Assembly (NCBI GenBank): GCA_021815405.1
Contig: JAKAGV010000003.1
Span: 186,001 to 250,000 of the forward strand
Source of the DNA: Bacteroidota bacterium
GTDB taxonomy: Bacteria; Bacteroidota; Ignavibacteria; Ignavibacteriales; Ignavibacteriaceae
DNA length: 64,000 bases
Reading direction: 5' to 3'
Shown: positions 43,735-53,526 of the stretch, piece by piece
How positions within the stretch are numbered: position 1 is the stretch's first letter
How the letters are laid out: each line of letters begins with the position of its first letter
Notes under the pieces: model-generated
The model's input: the letters and a program-made list of their open reading frames with translations, nothing else
What the model was told of the DNA's origin: nothing
The model's database searches: none
Translations under genes and position numbers: made by a program

Positions 43735-43897
43735 AAATCTTCTGGTAATCGAGAGATATAATTTAAATCTTAAAAAACTTAGCGAACTTAGAATAATTTT
43801 ATTATAAAAGCTAATAAGTTATGAGTGCCTAATCTTTAACTTATATAAACAAAGAATTGAATACACAGTGATATATGGCACAGTAAAAAAATTTTTC

Positions 43898-43926
43898 TTT
43901 ACAAATAATTCTTGACCGAGTATATT
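43898..43926 (+). promoter_or_regulatory. Putative strong promoter TTTACA-N17-TATATT
   Basis: TTTACA 43898-43903, TATATT 43921-43926. Confidence 0.55.
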
Positions 43927-43932
43927 TACAAC

Positions 43933-44012
43933 GGCTCTTTCAGAAGGTTCTCCCCTGCCTTTTGATACATAGGAGCTAAAGCCCAGTAATCGCCAGGTTA
44001 CGGGGCTTTTTT
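43933..44012 (+). ncRNA. Candidate orphan sRNA: pseudoknot-like hairpin plus intrinsic terminator
   Basis: cagaagg/ccttttg stem, loop ctcc can pair with ggag 43972-43975; terminator aaagcccagtaa/ttacggggcttt then T6. Confidence 0.55.
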
Positions 44013-44138
44013 ATTTATATACCTGCTTGAAATTTTAATTTCAAAACAAACTCTTCTTTTAATCTATTCTTTTCTTTTACTGATGCTAAACAGAAAATAT
44101 CCTAAAATGGATTACCATTAAAAAATAATTTTATCGTC

Positions 44139-45206
44139 TTAATTTCGCCCGTTACCATTCTTTCTCTCTTCTTTTCTATCTTTTTCTACAGGCTTGATTT
44201 CATTCTGCTTTTTTACAGCAGGTTTTTGCGTCACTACTTCACGTTTCTTAACAGTCTCTTTTTTTACCGGCTCAATTCTTTTAGCAGGTTCTTTCCTTAA
44301 AACATTTTTATTCGGCTGTTCCTGTCGAATAACTTTTCTTCCAGTATCATTTCTAACCGGTTCGGTGCGGTTGGCGGGATTTCTGCCTGTTTGTTCCCGA
44401 GGATTGTTCACTTTCACCGGTTCTGTTCTCTTTTCCGGATTTGCCGGCGGCTCAACTCTGCCTTCTGGCGGTTTTACAGGAAGCACTGCAGGCGCATTAG
44501 GCTCTGTTCTAACAGGCTGATTGCCTGAACGATTATCTTCAACTCTAACTCTTACTAAATCTCTGCCTCCAGCTCTTACATCTTCACGAACAGGATTAAC
44601 TGGGTTTATTGTTCTGTGCGTTACTTGTTCGATATTTCTTATATCAGGTGCACGACCTCCGTCTCTTGAACGAATTACCTGTATATCAGGATTTATTGTT
44701 CGGTTTCTGTATTTTGCTACATCTCTGTTGATAAAATTTTGTTCGTGAACTATAACCCAAATCCTTACACTGGGTTGATTAAAATATGCAGTTTGATTTA
44801 TACCTGGAGGCGGCAGCGGAGCCCAGCCAACATATCCATTAGAATGGTACCATACAACTCTTGCGGGCTGCCAATCATAGCTTGGAATCCAGCACCAGCC
44901 ATAGCCGTCATTAAATTGCCAATAACCGTAATGATAAACAACCCAGCCATAAGGCTCATAAGAATTCCACATCCATCCGTTATTAGTCCAAACCCAATTT
45001 CCATTTGCATAAGGCTGCCAGTTATTTTCATCATAAGGGCGCCAAACAGTTCCTAAACCGGGGACATTTATCCATTGACCGTAACTGTCAAGCGAATTAA
45101 AAGCAGGATAAGGATCTTGCCTTTCTACATAAGTCTGGCTCTGCGTTGCACAACCCCACAACCAGAAAGCTGCGAATACTAAAGAAACTAAAATTATACG
45201 CGTCAT
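44139..45206 (-). CDS. DUF6600-like lipoprotein with YxWGxW-type Trp/Tyr-rich repeats and Pro/Lys-rich tail
   Basis: 'YGWVVYHYGYWQFNDGYGWCWIPSYDWQPARVVWYHSNGYVGWAPLPPPG'; lipobox-like 'LWGC'. Confidence 0.8.
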   Translation of the reverse strand: MTRIILVSLVFAAFWLWGCATQSQTYVERQDPYPAFNSLDSYGQWINVPGLGTVWRPYDENNWQPYANGNWVWTNNGWMWNSYEPYGWVVYHYGYWQFNDGYGWCWIPSYDWQPARVVWYHSNGYVGWAPLPPPGINQTAYFNQPSVRIWVIVHEQNFINRDVAKYRNRTINPDIQVIRSRDGGRAPDIRNIEQVTHRTINPVNPVREDVRAGGRDLVRVRVEDNRSGNQPVRTEPNAPAVLPVKPPEGRVEPPANPEKRTEPVKVNNPREQTGRNPANRTEPVRNDTGRKVIRQEQPNKNVLRKEPAKRIEPVKKETVKKREVVTQKPAVKKQNEIKPVEKDRKEERKNGNGRN

Positions 45207-45420
45207 GATCTCACCATAATGAAATTAATTCTCAACTTTAAATTACAATTAATGTACCACCATAATAATAACGCTCAGTTCACATTATAGCAAAGGGAAT
45301 ATATAGTGCCTTTTTTCACACTGTCGTCTTTCGTAATCAATTATTCAATTTAGTGTCTAATTAATTATTAAAGCCGGTTTGACTCGAAATATTTAACATA
45401 AATATTGGGGTTGGAGGTTA

Positions 45421-46086
45421 TCAATTTTCCTTAAGAGAATTCATTCTTTCACGTAGATGCTGAAGGCTTTCCAGTACTTCATTCCGGGGAAGATTTCCTT
45501 TCTCTAAAACTTCATCCGGTTTTTCAAGCAGCCTTTCATAAAATTTTATTCCATCATTCAGATATTTGGAATCATAATCAATTAAATCGAAGATTAGGTT
45601 TTCAGCCTCATCAAATTGTCCTCTGTATTGATAATAAAAGAATAAACTTTCCTCGGTATCAATATTAATATCTTTATCATTCAGGCGTTCTACTACCGTT
45701 TCCATATTTTTCAAATGGTCCGGTTCAATAAGTACATCGTAGTTCTTTAATCCTTCAACAAAAAAATAAAGAGATCTTTCATTCATCTCCAGACTTTTTT
45801 CTTCATTATTCTGCAGCTTATATAAATCAGATTCTTCTTTAAAAAGGACGCCGAGCATGTAGCAGTTTGGTGCAATTAAAGTTTCTGAAATTGATATCAT
45901 TTTTATCAATTGTGTATCGGACAAGCTGTCAATGAACTTTCTATCTAATCCGAAATATTCTCTTGTAACTCTATCAATCTCTAAAAAGCCTTCCTCGGTT
46001 TTGTTCCCATTTTTAAGCCCAAGTAGTCTTTCAATAACTTTTGCGAGAGTTTCTATCATGCGCTTTATGTAGTCTTTAGTCAGCAT
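45421..46086 (-). CDS. DUF6483-like protein
   Basis: 'MLTKDYIKRMIETLAKVIERLLGLK...LIKMISISETLIAPNCYMLGVLFKEESDLY'. Confidence 0.65.
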   Translation of the reverse strand: MLTKDYIKRMIETLAKVIERLLGLKNGNKTEEGFLEIDRVTREYFGLDRKFIDSLSDTQLIKMISISETLIAPNCYMLGVLFKEESDLYKLQNNEEKSLEMNERSLYFFVEGLKNYDVLIEPDHLKNMETVVERLNDKDINIDTEESLFFYYQYRGQFDEAENLIFDLIDYDSKYLNDGIKFYERLLEKPDEVLEKGNLPRNEVLESLQHLRERMNSLKEN

Positions 46087-46255
46087 ACTTTTTTACATTA
46101 ATTTTAGTTATAACAATTCTTACAAACATAATATTAATGCAGTTAAAGATAATTATCATTCCTGAGTCCTTTTTTTGTTAGATTGATACAGGTTGAATAT
46201 TTAACCTACAAATACGTATTTTAGCCTTAGAAATTAATTTCACTTAGGGGTTCGT

Positions 46256-47245
46256 ATGAAAATTAAAATCTGGGTGCTACTGTTGTTTATATTGTTACCG
46301 GTATTAGCAGCCGCGCAGGAAGATTCTTCTTTTGTTAAGATGGGAATTATAAAAGGTTCTCCCGCTTCGTTAACTTCAATGAATTATTTTTTCGATCAGA
46401 AAAACTTTGCTTACGCCGATATTTATAATACGGATAAAGATACGCTTTATTTTATCATTGATAATTCCAAACCGGATTCATGCATTTATATTCTGGCGCT
46501 AACTTCAAACTATCATTTAGCAGGTTATGATTATATGAAGACTCAAAAGATTGATAGTTCAGTAATTCAGGCTTCCGGCAGTTTAAATTCACCAGATGGA
46601 ATAATGTATAAAGAGGAAGTTCTATATTATCCGGACTCCGGGGAAATATTTTACAAAGCAAGAAAGGGAAGTAATTTTGAATTTAATATTCCTGCATTGA
46701 CTTATTTAGCAAAGAAGTCATCTGAAATAAATCTAAAATTTGAGATCGGATTAAGAGATGAATTTTCTTTTATGTATGCAAAATTTTATAATTATCAATC
46801 TAGCTATGTTAATGCGACTGAAAGCGCTATATTACCTATAAATTTTCATCTTGCGGTTGGCTTTGGATTCCTTGATTATTATAAGATTGATTTTAGAGCC
46901 GGTATAATGTATAACTATGAAGATTTTTATGGGACGGAGAAAGGAGTGTTCTTGCAAGCGAATTTATTCAAGACAATCTTTTATGCCGTTGCGGGATTTG
47001 ATAATTTCTCCAACGGCGGCGAAGCTCATGGTGTTATGGTTTATTCTGAAAGCGGAGGTAATATTAATTTTATTTGTCTAGGAGGAGGACTGAATGTGTC
47101 TAAACATTTTGAACCGGATGCGATTTACTATTTCTCTTTAAACAAGATTTATGGATATAACTATGACACTAATACAAATCAAAGGTATGATAAAATTGTT
47201 AACGGCGTTTTGAACCTGGGGTTTCAATATTCGTTTATATTGTAA
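46256..47245 (+). CDS. Hypothetical secreted protein, possible outer-membrane beta-barrel C-terminus
   Basis: 329-aa ORF, signal peptide 'VLLLFILLPVLAAAQ'. Confidence 0.6.
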   Translation: MKIKIWVLLLFILLPVLAAAQEDSSFVKMGIIKGSPASLTSMNYFFDQKNFAYADIYNTDKDTLYFIIDNSKPDSCIYILALTSNYHLAGYDYMKTQKIDSSVIQASGSLNSPDGIMYKEEVLYYPDSGEIFYKARKGSNFEFNIPALTYLAKKSSEINLKFEIGLRDEFSFMYAKFYNYQSSYVNATESAILPINFHLAVGFGFLDYYKIDFRAGIMYNYEDFYGTEKGVFLQANLFKTIFYAVAGFDNFSNGGEAHGVMVYSESGGNINFICLGGGLNVSKHFEPDAIYYFSLNKIYGYNYDTNTNQRYDKIVNGVLNLGFQYSFIL

Positions 47246-47709
47246 CCTATCCGGTTTTGGTACTGCCTGCTCCTTGGCTTTAGGTACTTAGTTCTTAAAA
47301 TTTTCAATATTCTATTGTTTTTTAAAACTATATTCATTAAACTTTAATCAGATTTTGAAATTATTTTCAGAAAGGGTTCTAATAGTGCATGTTCATATTA
47401 TGATTACAAACTGCAATAACAAGTTTGATTAACGTTAAGAGTTAATTGCAAAGCGGAGATTATAGGGGCAATTAATTCTTGAAACCGGGGTACTTCCCAA
47501 AAATATTATTTGTGTTTCCCATATTAAAAATTGATTCGGTGTTTGTGCTTAGATAAATGATTTGTTTTGTAAAGATTCGATTTCAAAGAAATTGCGAAAA
47601 TTTTTGTTCTTTGAAAGATTGAAGCCGGATATCTATTTTATTTCGAATAATAAATACTTCCAGCACAGGTATAAGTACTAAAATCAAGCATATAAATAAT
47701 CAAAACCTG

Positions 47710-47990
47710 CTAAAAGATAATAACATCTTGCAAAAAGATGATATCTTTTCTCGAAAACATAATATTAATGCTTCTATTTATAATAATACTTTGCCTATCG
47801 GTAAATAAAACACGCGGCTTGAAATTAACTATCCTGATAAATGTAATTAAAGCAGTGCTATAGTTATTATGAATTAGCAAATGGATAATAACTATATGGC
47901 AATTAATAATAACATTTTGTAAAAAGATATTATTAATCCGCAAAAAGATAATAACAATATTCAAAAAGAAATTATTTATACGCGTATAAT
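47710..47990. repeat. AT-rich region with degenerate 'caaaaagataataac' direct repeats
   Basis: ttgcaaaaagatgata, ttgtaaaaagatatta, cgcaaaaagataataac, ttcaaaaagaaatt. Confidence 0.4.
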
Positions 47991-48142
47991 TATTAAAAAT
48001 ACGGGCATTTTAAATAAAAATATGCGAATATGATAAAAATTCGCACAATTTAATCGCCGCTCAGTTCACTTCGGCGAATTAATAAGTAAAATAATAATAT
48101 AGTATTAAAGGTAACAAGTTACGATAACAAATAACAATTTAA

Positions 48143-48270
48143 TAACTGAAGTTACGCAATTGTCATGCTGAACTTGTTTCAGCATCTAAAAACAGCTTAA
48201 AAATAAAGATTCCGAAACAAGTTCGGAATGACAAATGGATCATTTTATTCATTTTGCGTAACTTCAGTTA
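48143..48270. repeat. MITE-like palindromic element, copy 2, perfect 17-bp terminal inverted repeats
   Basis: taactgaagttacgcaa ... ttgcgtaacttcagtta; internal hairpins atgctgaa/ttcagcat and ttccgaa/ttcggaa. Confidence 0.9.
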
Positions 48271-48295
48271 ATAACAAAAAATAGAGGAAAGAGAT

Positions 48296-48910
48296 ATGGT
48301 AAAATACTTATCAGATTCAATATCCCGTTTAAAGGAATTACTTAACGGGATGCTTAAAAATCCGGAAATATGGACAAAGCCGGATGAAACTCCGGAAGCG
48401 GTGCAGTCAAAGATAACAGGTTTGGAAGTTGTATCTAAAACATTGGAAGATGCACAAGAAAACCTAACATTGACTCAGGTAAATGCAAGAAGAGCTCAAG
48501 CGGATGCGGCAAAATTTGCGGATGATCTTGAGAACTCCGCAATTGCTTACCATAAAAGTGATCAGGTAAAACTTAGTGTGTACGGAATTGAGCTTCGTAA
48601 GCCGAGAACTAAGAGGACATCTCCGACAAGTACGATTTATGCAAAATTACAAGACGATACTGATGGGCAGGGATTTATTGTTTCTACTATTGCAGATCCG
48701 AATGCTGATCAGTATGAGTGGCAGAAAGGAATGGCGGCAGATGCTTCAAAGACAGATGTAATACCGGATATGAAATTATTTAAATCGACAACAAAATTAA
48801 CATTTGTTGATGATGATGTTCAAAAAGGTGTTAGATATTTTTACCGCGTACGTGCAATAAACACTGCAGGTGAAGGACCATGGAGTGAAGCAGTAAGTAG
48901 AGTTCAGTGA
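48296..48910 (+). CDS. Fibronectin type III-like protein
   Basis: 204 aa; 'GVRYFYRVRAINTAGEGPWSEAVS' FN3 end motif. Confidence 0.75.
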   Translation: MVKYLSDSISRLKELLNGMLKNPEIWTKPDETPEAVQSKITGLEVVSKTLEDAQENLTLTQVNARRAQADAAKFADDLENSAIAYHKSDQVKLSVYGIELRKPRTKRTSPTSTIYAKLQDDTDGQGFIVSTIADPNADQYEWQKGMAADASKTDVIPDMKLFKSTTKLTFVDDDVQKGVRYFYRVRAINTAGEGPWSEAVSRVQ

Positions 48911-49190
48911 GAAGTAAATAGAGAGTTCTTTGCTGCTAATTCTTTTTCAGCCGGGGCAAGGAGGGCGCCTCGGTTGAATTAAATTTTTATGATGATATAC
49001 GTAATAGTATAGCCTCGCTGCTTCCTCGACTCGGTTTGTAAAATCGGGGTGAGGTGGGAGAATGATACAGAAATATTAGAAACATGCGGAAAGAGTTTCG
49101 GATTAATTTTTCTGACGTAAGAAGTATTCCTACTTTATTTGATATACATAAGCTAGTGGATTAATTCAATTATAATAAAAAGATAATATT

Positions 49191-50267
49191 ATGGCATCTT
49201 CAGTTGAAAAAATAGTAACCTTGATTAAAAAATTAAAAGTTCAAAATGTTAATGAGGCTCAAACTAAAGATTGGTTAATTCGCCCCTTTTTTGAAACGCT
49301 TGGTTGGAATTTCTCTAATCCTGAAGAAGTAGTTCCGGAAGATGATGATAATGCTGGTAAACGAACAGATTATTGTTTTTATGTTAATGGTGAAGCAAAG
49401 CTTTTAGTTGAAGCTAAACCACTCTCTAATTTATTAACCGATAACAAAATGATAATTGAAAAATTGAATTATTGTTCTAATAGGGGCATTTCACTTTTAA
49501 TAATTACGAACGGGGATACCTACAAAATTTATTATTCCGAATTAAAAGGAATTGGTAAAGACAAATTACTTCAAGAATTTATTCCTTCTGATAATGTTGA
49601 TGATGATGTATTAGAAAAGCTCAGTAAAGAATCCTTTAAGAAAGATCTGCTGCTTAATTACTCACGGAAAATTTCTCTATATACTTCGGTTAAAAAGGCA
49701 ATTGAAAATCTATTTCAATCAGCTGATAGAAAATTCATTCGTATTGTAAATGAATCGGTAAAGGAGATTCTTGGTCATAAATTTGGTGATGATGAAATAG
49801 AAACAGCTTTAAAACAATTTACTTTACAAATAAGTACTGATCTACATGAGAATAATTATACTTCAGATTCAAATGATGATAATAACGATGAGGATAAATC
49901 TTGGACTATCGAAAATCAATTCAGAGATGGTAAATGGAATGAGAGTTTTGAACAATATAATAAGTTACGAAAAGAATTAAGAAGCACAGGAATATCTTTC
50001 TCAGAAAAACCAAAAAAACATTACATTAGCTTATTACAAGATTCAAAAAGTTTTTGCCAAATCTGTGGTCTAAAATCAGGATTAAAAATATGGATTAACC
50101 TTGAAATAAATGAGTTGACTGAAGAAGAAAGCTTAAAAGTAAGGGATGTTTCAAGAATTGGACATTGGGGAATGGGAAATATAGAGTATTTTATAGAGAA
50201 TGGTTCTGATTTAGAATGGATTGTTGGTATAATAAACAAATCATATAAAATAATTGTTAACAGTTAA
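49191..50267 (+). CDS. Orphan HsdR_N-like (PD-(D/E)xK) protein with DUF5655-like C-terminus
   Basis: 'TDYCFYVNGEAKLLVEAKP'; C-terminal 'RDVSRIGHWGMGNIEYFIENGSDLEWIVGIINKSYK'. Confidence 0.75.
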   Translation: MASSVEKIVTLIKKLKVQNVNEAQTKDWLIRPFFETLGWNFSNPEEVVPEDDDNAGKRTDYCFYVNGEAKLLVEAKPLSNLLTDNKMIIEKLNYCSNRGISLLIITNGDTYKIYYSELKGIGKDKLLQEFIPSDNVDDDVLEKLSKESFKKDLLLNYSRKISLYTSVKKAIENLFQSADRKFIRIVNESVKEILGHKFGDDEIETALKQFTLQISTDLHENNYTSDSNDDNNDEDKSWTIENQFRDGKWNESFEQYNKLRKELRSTGISFSEKPKKHYISLLQDSKSFCQICGLKSGLKIWINLEINELTEEESLKVRDVSRIGHWGMGNIEYFIENGSDLEWIVGIINKSYKIIVNS

Positions 50268-50818
50268 AAGTTTACGACTAAACTTTGCAAACCGACTACC
50301 TTTTCAATGTGGACTTTTTAAATCACATTTAATTTTTTTATTTCATCATTGATTGTACTATTAGAGGATGAGTTATGTTATAGCCGAAAATTTTCCACGA
50401 AGTGGAAATATAAACCAGCCGTTCCGGTTTGACTAGGACGATAAAAAGAAACCGAAATAATAAATTCTCTGTAAAAAAAATAATCTATTTATCTCACTCT
50501 TACTAAGTTCAAATCAACTGAAACATATGACTCTATCAAAGTTGTGGGCTGCAACATTAGTTTGAGTTAATTTTCAAAATAAAATAACATTCATTTTAAT
50601 CCTCCTGTTCTAAATTCAACTAAAAATATTCGAATTCTTTACGATAATAAAGTATTATTAGAATTATAAAAATATTGTTAAGCATAAATAATTGTTGCTT
50701 TTTTCTAACTTTTTTTGGATTTTCTTGACCAATTATTAAAGAAACCATAGAGTTGATATGCCGATTGAATCGGGAAGTCATCTTTGTCAATATCCCAAAA
50801 ATCAAACCGGAGCGGTGT

Positions 50819-52957
50819 ATGAAGTGTTTTTATTTTTCAGTTCTTGTTATTCAAATGTTCTTTTTAACTGATGTTGATTTATTCTCTCAAAGCAGTGAAT
50901 GGAATGATTATACAAACGGTAATAGAATATTTGCATTATACAATGAAAACAATTCATTGTGGGTAGGCACTACTGGCGGATTAGTTAAAGTTGATATGGC
51001 ATCAGGAAGTGAAGTTTTTTATAACGAAGGAAACTCCGGCTTAAGCACTAATAATGTAACATCAATTTCTGTTGATAAGAACGGCAACAAATGGATTGCC
51101 GGCTATAGAGGACTTTCAAAATTCGACGGCACGAACTGGACCAACTTCGATACTTCAAATACGGCTCTTCTTGATAACACAATTGAGTATGTTTTTACTG
51201 ATAAATCAGGAAATGTTTGGGCAGGTACTAACGTTGCAGGTCCGGCTAAATTTGATGGCACTAACTGGATTACTTATGCTACCATCGGGTTAGATCCAGC
51301 AATCTTTTATATCAACCAGGATAAATCCGGAAATATGTGGTTCGGAACTGGCAATGGTGTTGCAGAGTATAATGGATCATGGACATTCTATAATACAACA
51401 AACTCAGGTCTGCCCGGCAACGTTATAACTTCTATTGAATTTGATACCGCAGGGAATATGTGGGTAGGCACTAACTTCGGTCTTGCAAAGTTTGATGGTA
51501 AAAACTGGATAACTTATACAACTTCAAACTCAAACATTTCTGGGAATTTTATAGATGCAATAAAGATTGATGCGAAGAACAATGTTTGGGTCGGTACCAA
51601 TGTTAACGGATTAAATAAATTTGATGGAACAACCTGGACTGTTTACAACACTTCTAATTCCGGGCTGCCGGATAACGGAGTATATTCTATTTATATTGAC
51701 GGCACAGGTAATAAATGGATTGGAACTCTGAACGGTTTAGTTAAGTTTGACGGAACAACCTGGACAAAAATTAATACTTCAAACTCGGGAATTCCTAACG
51801 GAGATTACGGAACGCCGCTTGTTACTGGTCCAATAGTTATCGATAAGAACAATAACAAATGGATAGGGGGAACGTATCTTATAAAGTTCGATGGAACTAA
51901 CTGGACACAGTTTGATCCGGCGACTTTTAATTATCCTTTCTCACCTAACAATGTAACTTCAATCGCGGTTGATGCTGCGGGAACACCTTGGGTATTATCT
52001 ACAAATTCTGTTTATTATCTTACAAAGAACGGATGGAATTTTGTTAATTCAAGTTTAGCCGGATTTGGCAGCTTTATAAATTTTAATTGCATTACTATTG
52101 ATGATAGCAATAACAAATGGATAGGGACCGGCGGAGGCGGGCTTGCAAAGTTTGACGGCACCAACTGGACGATTTTTGCAAAGTCAAACTCTCAATTATC
52201 CAGCGATATCATCACCTCAATAATAACGATTGGAAATACAATTTGGCTGGGCACTTCAGCAGGTCTGGTAAAATATGAAAACGGCAGCTGGCATAATTAT
52301 ACTCCTTCAAATTTTATAAATTACCTTTACAACTTAACTTCGGATGCATCGGGAAATTTGTGGATGAGCTACGAAAACTATTTGATTAAATTTGACGGTA
52401 CCGTATTTACTTATTACAATACACCGGACTCATCAATTATTCAAAGCTTTCAATCTTTAACTACGATTGGCGGTACGGTTTGGGTTGGGACTGATAAAGG
52501 ACTTTTTAAATTTGATGGAACAAACTGGACTAACATTAATGTTGATAATTCCCGTTTGACCGGCAATCTAATTAGAGCTGTTGCTGCGGATAAATCGGGC
52601 AATTTATGGCTTGCAACTGGTAGTGATGATGTTCTTGAGTTTAATCCGAACGGTATTGCAACTGCTGTAATTAATAGCAGTGCACCCGTTACTCAAAATT
52701 TTAAATTATACCAGAATTATCCTAATCCTTTTAATCCATCGACGGTAATAAGTTACCAGGTTCCAACAGCCAGTCATGTTATTTTAAAAGTGTATGATAT
52801 ACTTGGTCGTGAAGTATCCACTTTAGTTGATAAAGAAGAGTCTGCCGGAACTCATAGAATTGAGTTCAATGGAGAAAATCTATCGAGCGGAATTTATTTT
52901 TATTTCATTAAATCAGGTAGTTTTAATTCGGTTGGGAAAATGATACTTATTAAATAG
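50819..52957 (+). CDS. Secreted beta-propeller protein (two-component-regulator propeller repeats) with T9SS type A sorting domain
   Basis: Repeats 'NxWVGTNxGLxKFDGTNWT'; C-terminal 'LYQNYPNPFNPSTVISYQVP'; start moved to ATG 50819 with signal peptide. Confidence 0.9.
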   Translation: MKCFYFSVLVIQMFFLTDVDLFSQSSEWNDYTNGNRIFALYNENNSLWVGTTGGLVKVDMASGSEVFYNEGNSGLSTNNVTSISVDKNGNKWIAGYRGLSKFDGTNWTNFDTSNTALLDNTIEYVFTDKSGNVWAGTNVAGPAKFDGTNWITYATIGLDPAIFYINQDKSGNMWFGTGNGVAEYNGSWTFYNTTNSGLPGNVITSIEFDTAGNMWVGTNFGLAKFDGKNWITYTTSNSNISGNFIDAIKIDAKNNVWVGTNVNGLNKFDGTTWTVYNTSNSGLPDNGVYSIYIDGTGNKWIGTLNGLVKFDGTTWTKINTSNSGIPNGDYGTPLVTGPIVIDKNNNKWIGGTYLIKFDGTNWTQFDPATFNYPFSPNNVTSIAVDAAGTPWVLSTNSVYYLTKNGWNFVNSSLAGFGSFINFNCITIDDSNNKWIGTGGGGLAKFDGTNWTIFAKSNSQLSSDIITSIITIGNTIWLGTSAGLVKYENGSWHNYTPSNFINYLYNLTSDASGNLWMSYENYLIKFDGTVFTYYNTPDSSIIQSFQSLTTIGGTVWVGTDKGLFKFDGTNWTNINVDNSRLTGNLIRAVAADKSGNLWLATGSDDVLEFNPNGIATAVINSSAPVTQNFKLYQNYPNPFNPSTVISYQVPTASHVILKVYDILGREVSTLVDKEESAGTHRIEFNGENLSSGIYFYFIKSGSFNSVGKMILIK

Positions 52958-53526
52958 ACACTGATTTCACAGATTGCGCTGATAAAAGTTAGGCGACAAA
53001 TGTCGTAATAGTAAATAGTATCGTTCGAAGTTGTCAAAAATAAAATAAGAAGCTTTTTGTATTTTTATATTTGTTTGAAACCTGTAATAAAATAATAGTT
53101 GCTCAATCTGGAACAAGTAAAGCGATCTAGATTTCATGTTTAATTATAGATAAAGAACAGTTAGAAATAAGTTTTTTGAAATGAGAATATTTTTCTTGTT
53201 TACTTTAAAGCTTTATTTTGTTAAGTTTTAATCAGAGTAAGAGAATAAATTCTTCTTATTCAAATTCTTCCGGATTCCGCATTAAAGTTTTTTTGCGGAA
53301 AACATAAAAGACATTGTTACAGCGGGGGTAATTTTAGATAGCAATGTAGCCATCAAAAAAAATAGGGTGAGCGATTCAATTTGTTAATATTCCAGTTTAA
53401 TTGTTTTGAGTATTTCTTCTGCTTGTTAAGATTAGATGACTTAGTGTTTTTTGACATAGTGTGAATTAGGATTTCGATTATTCCAAATAATAATAGTAAT
53501 GGTTAAATAACTATATACAATAAACA

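Noticed and set aside
43933-44012. preQ1-I riboswitch
   Set aside because: Topology is similar (hairpin plus A-rich tail pseudoknot), but the core sequence does not clearly match and no plus-strand gene follows; kept only as an orphan sRNA candidate.
47710-47990. CRISPR-like array
   Set aside because: Repeats are short, degenerate and irregularly spaced, with no uniform spacers and no cas genes in the window.
48911-49080. GC-rich ccgggg...cctcgg hairpin after the FN3-like gene as an ncRNA
   Set aside because: Short stem with a wobble and a long loop; at most a weak terminator.
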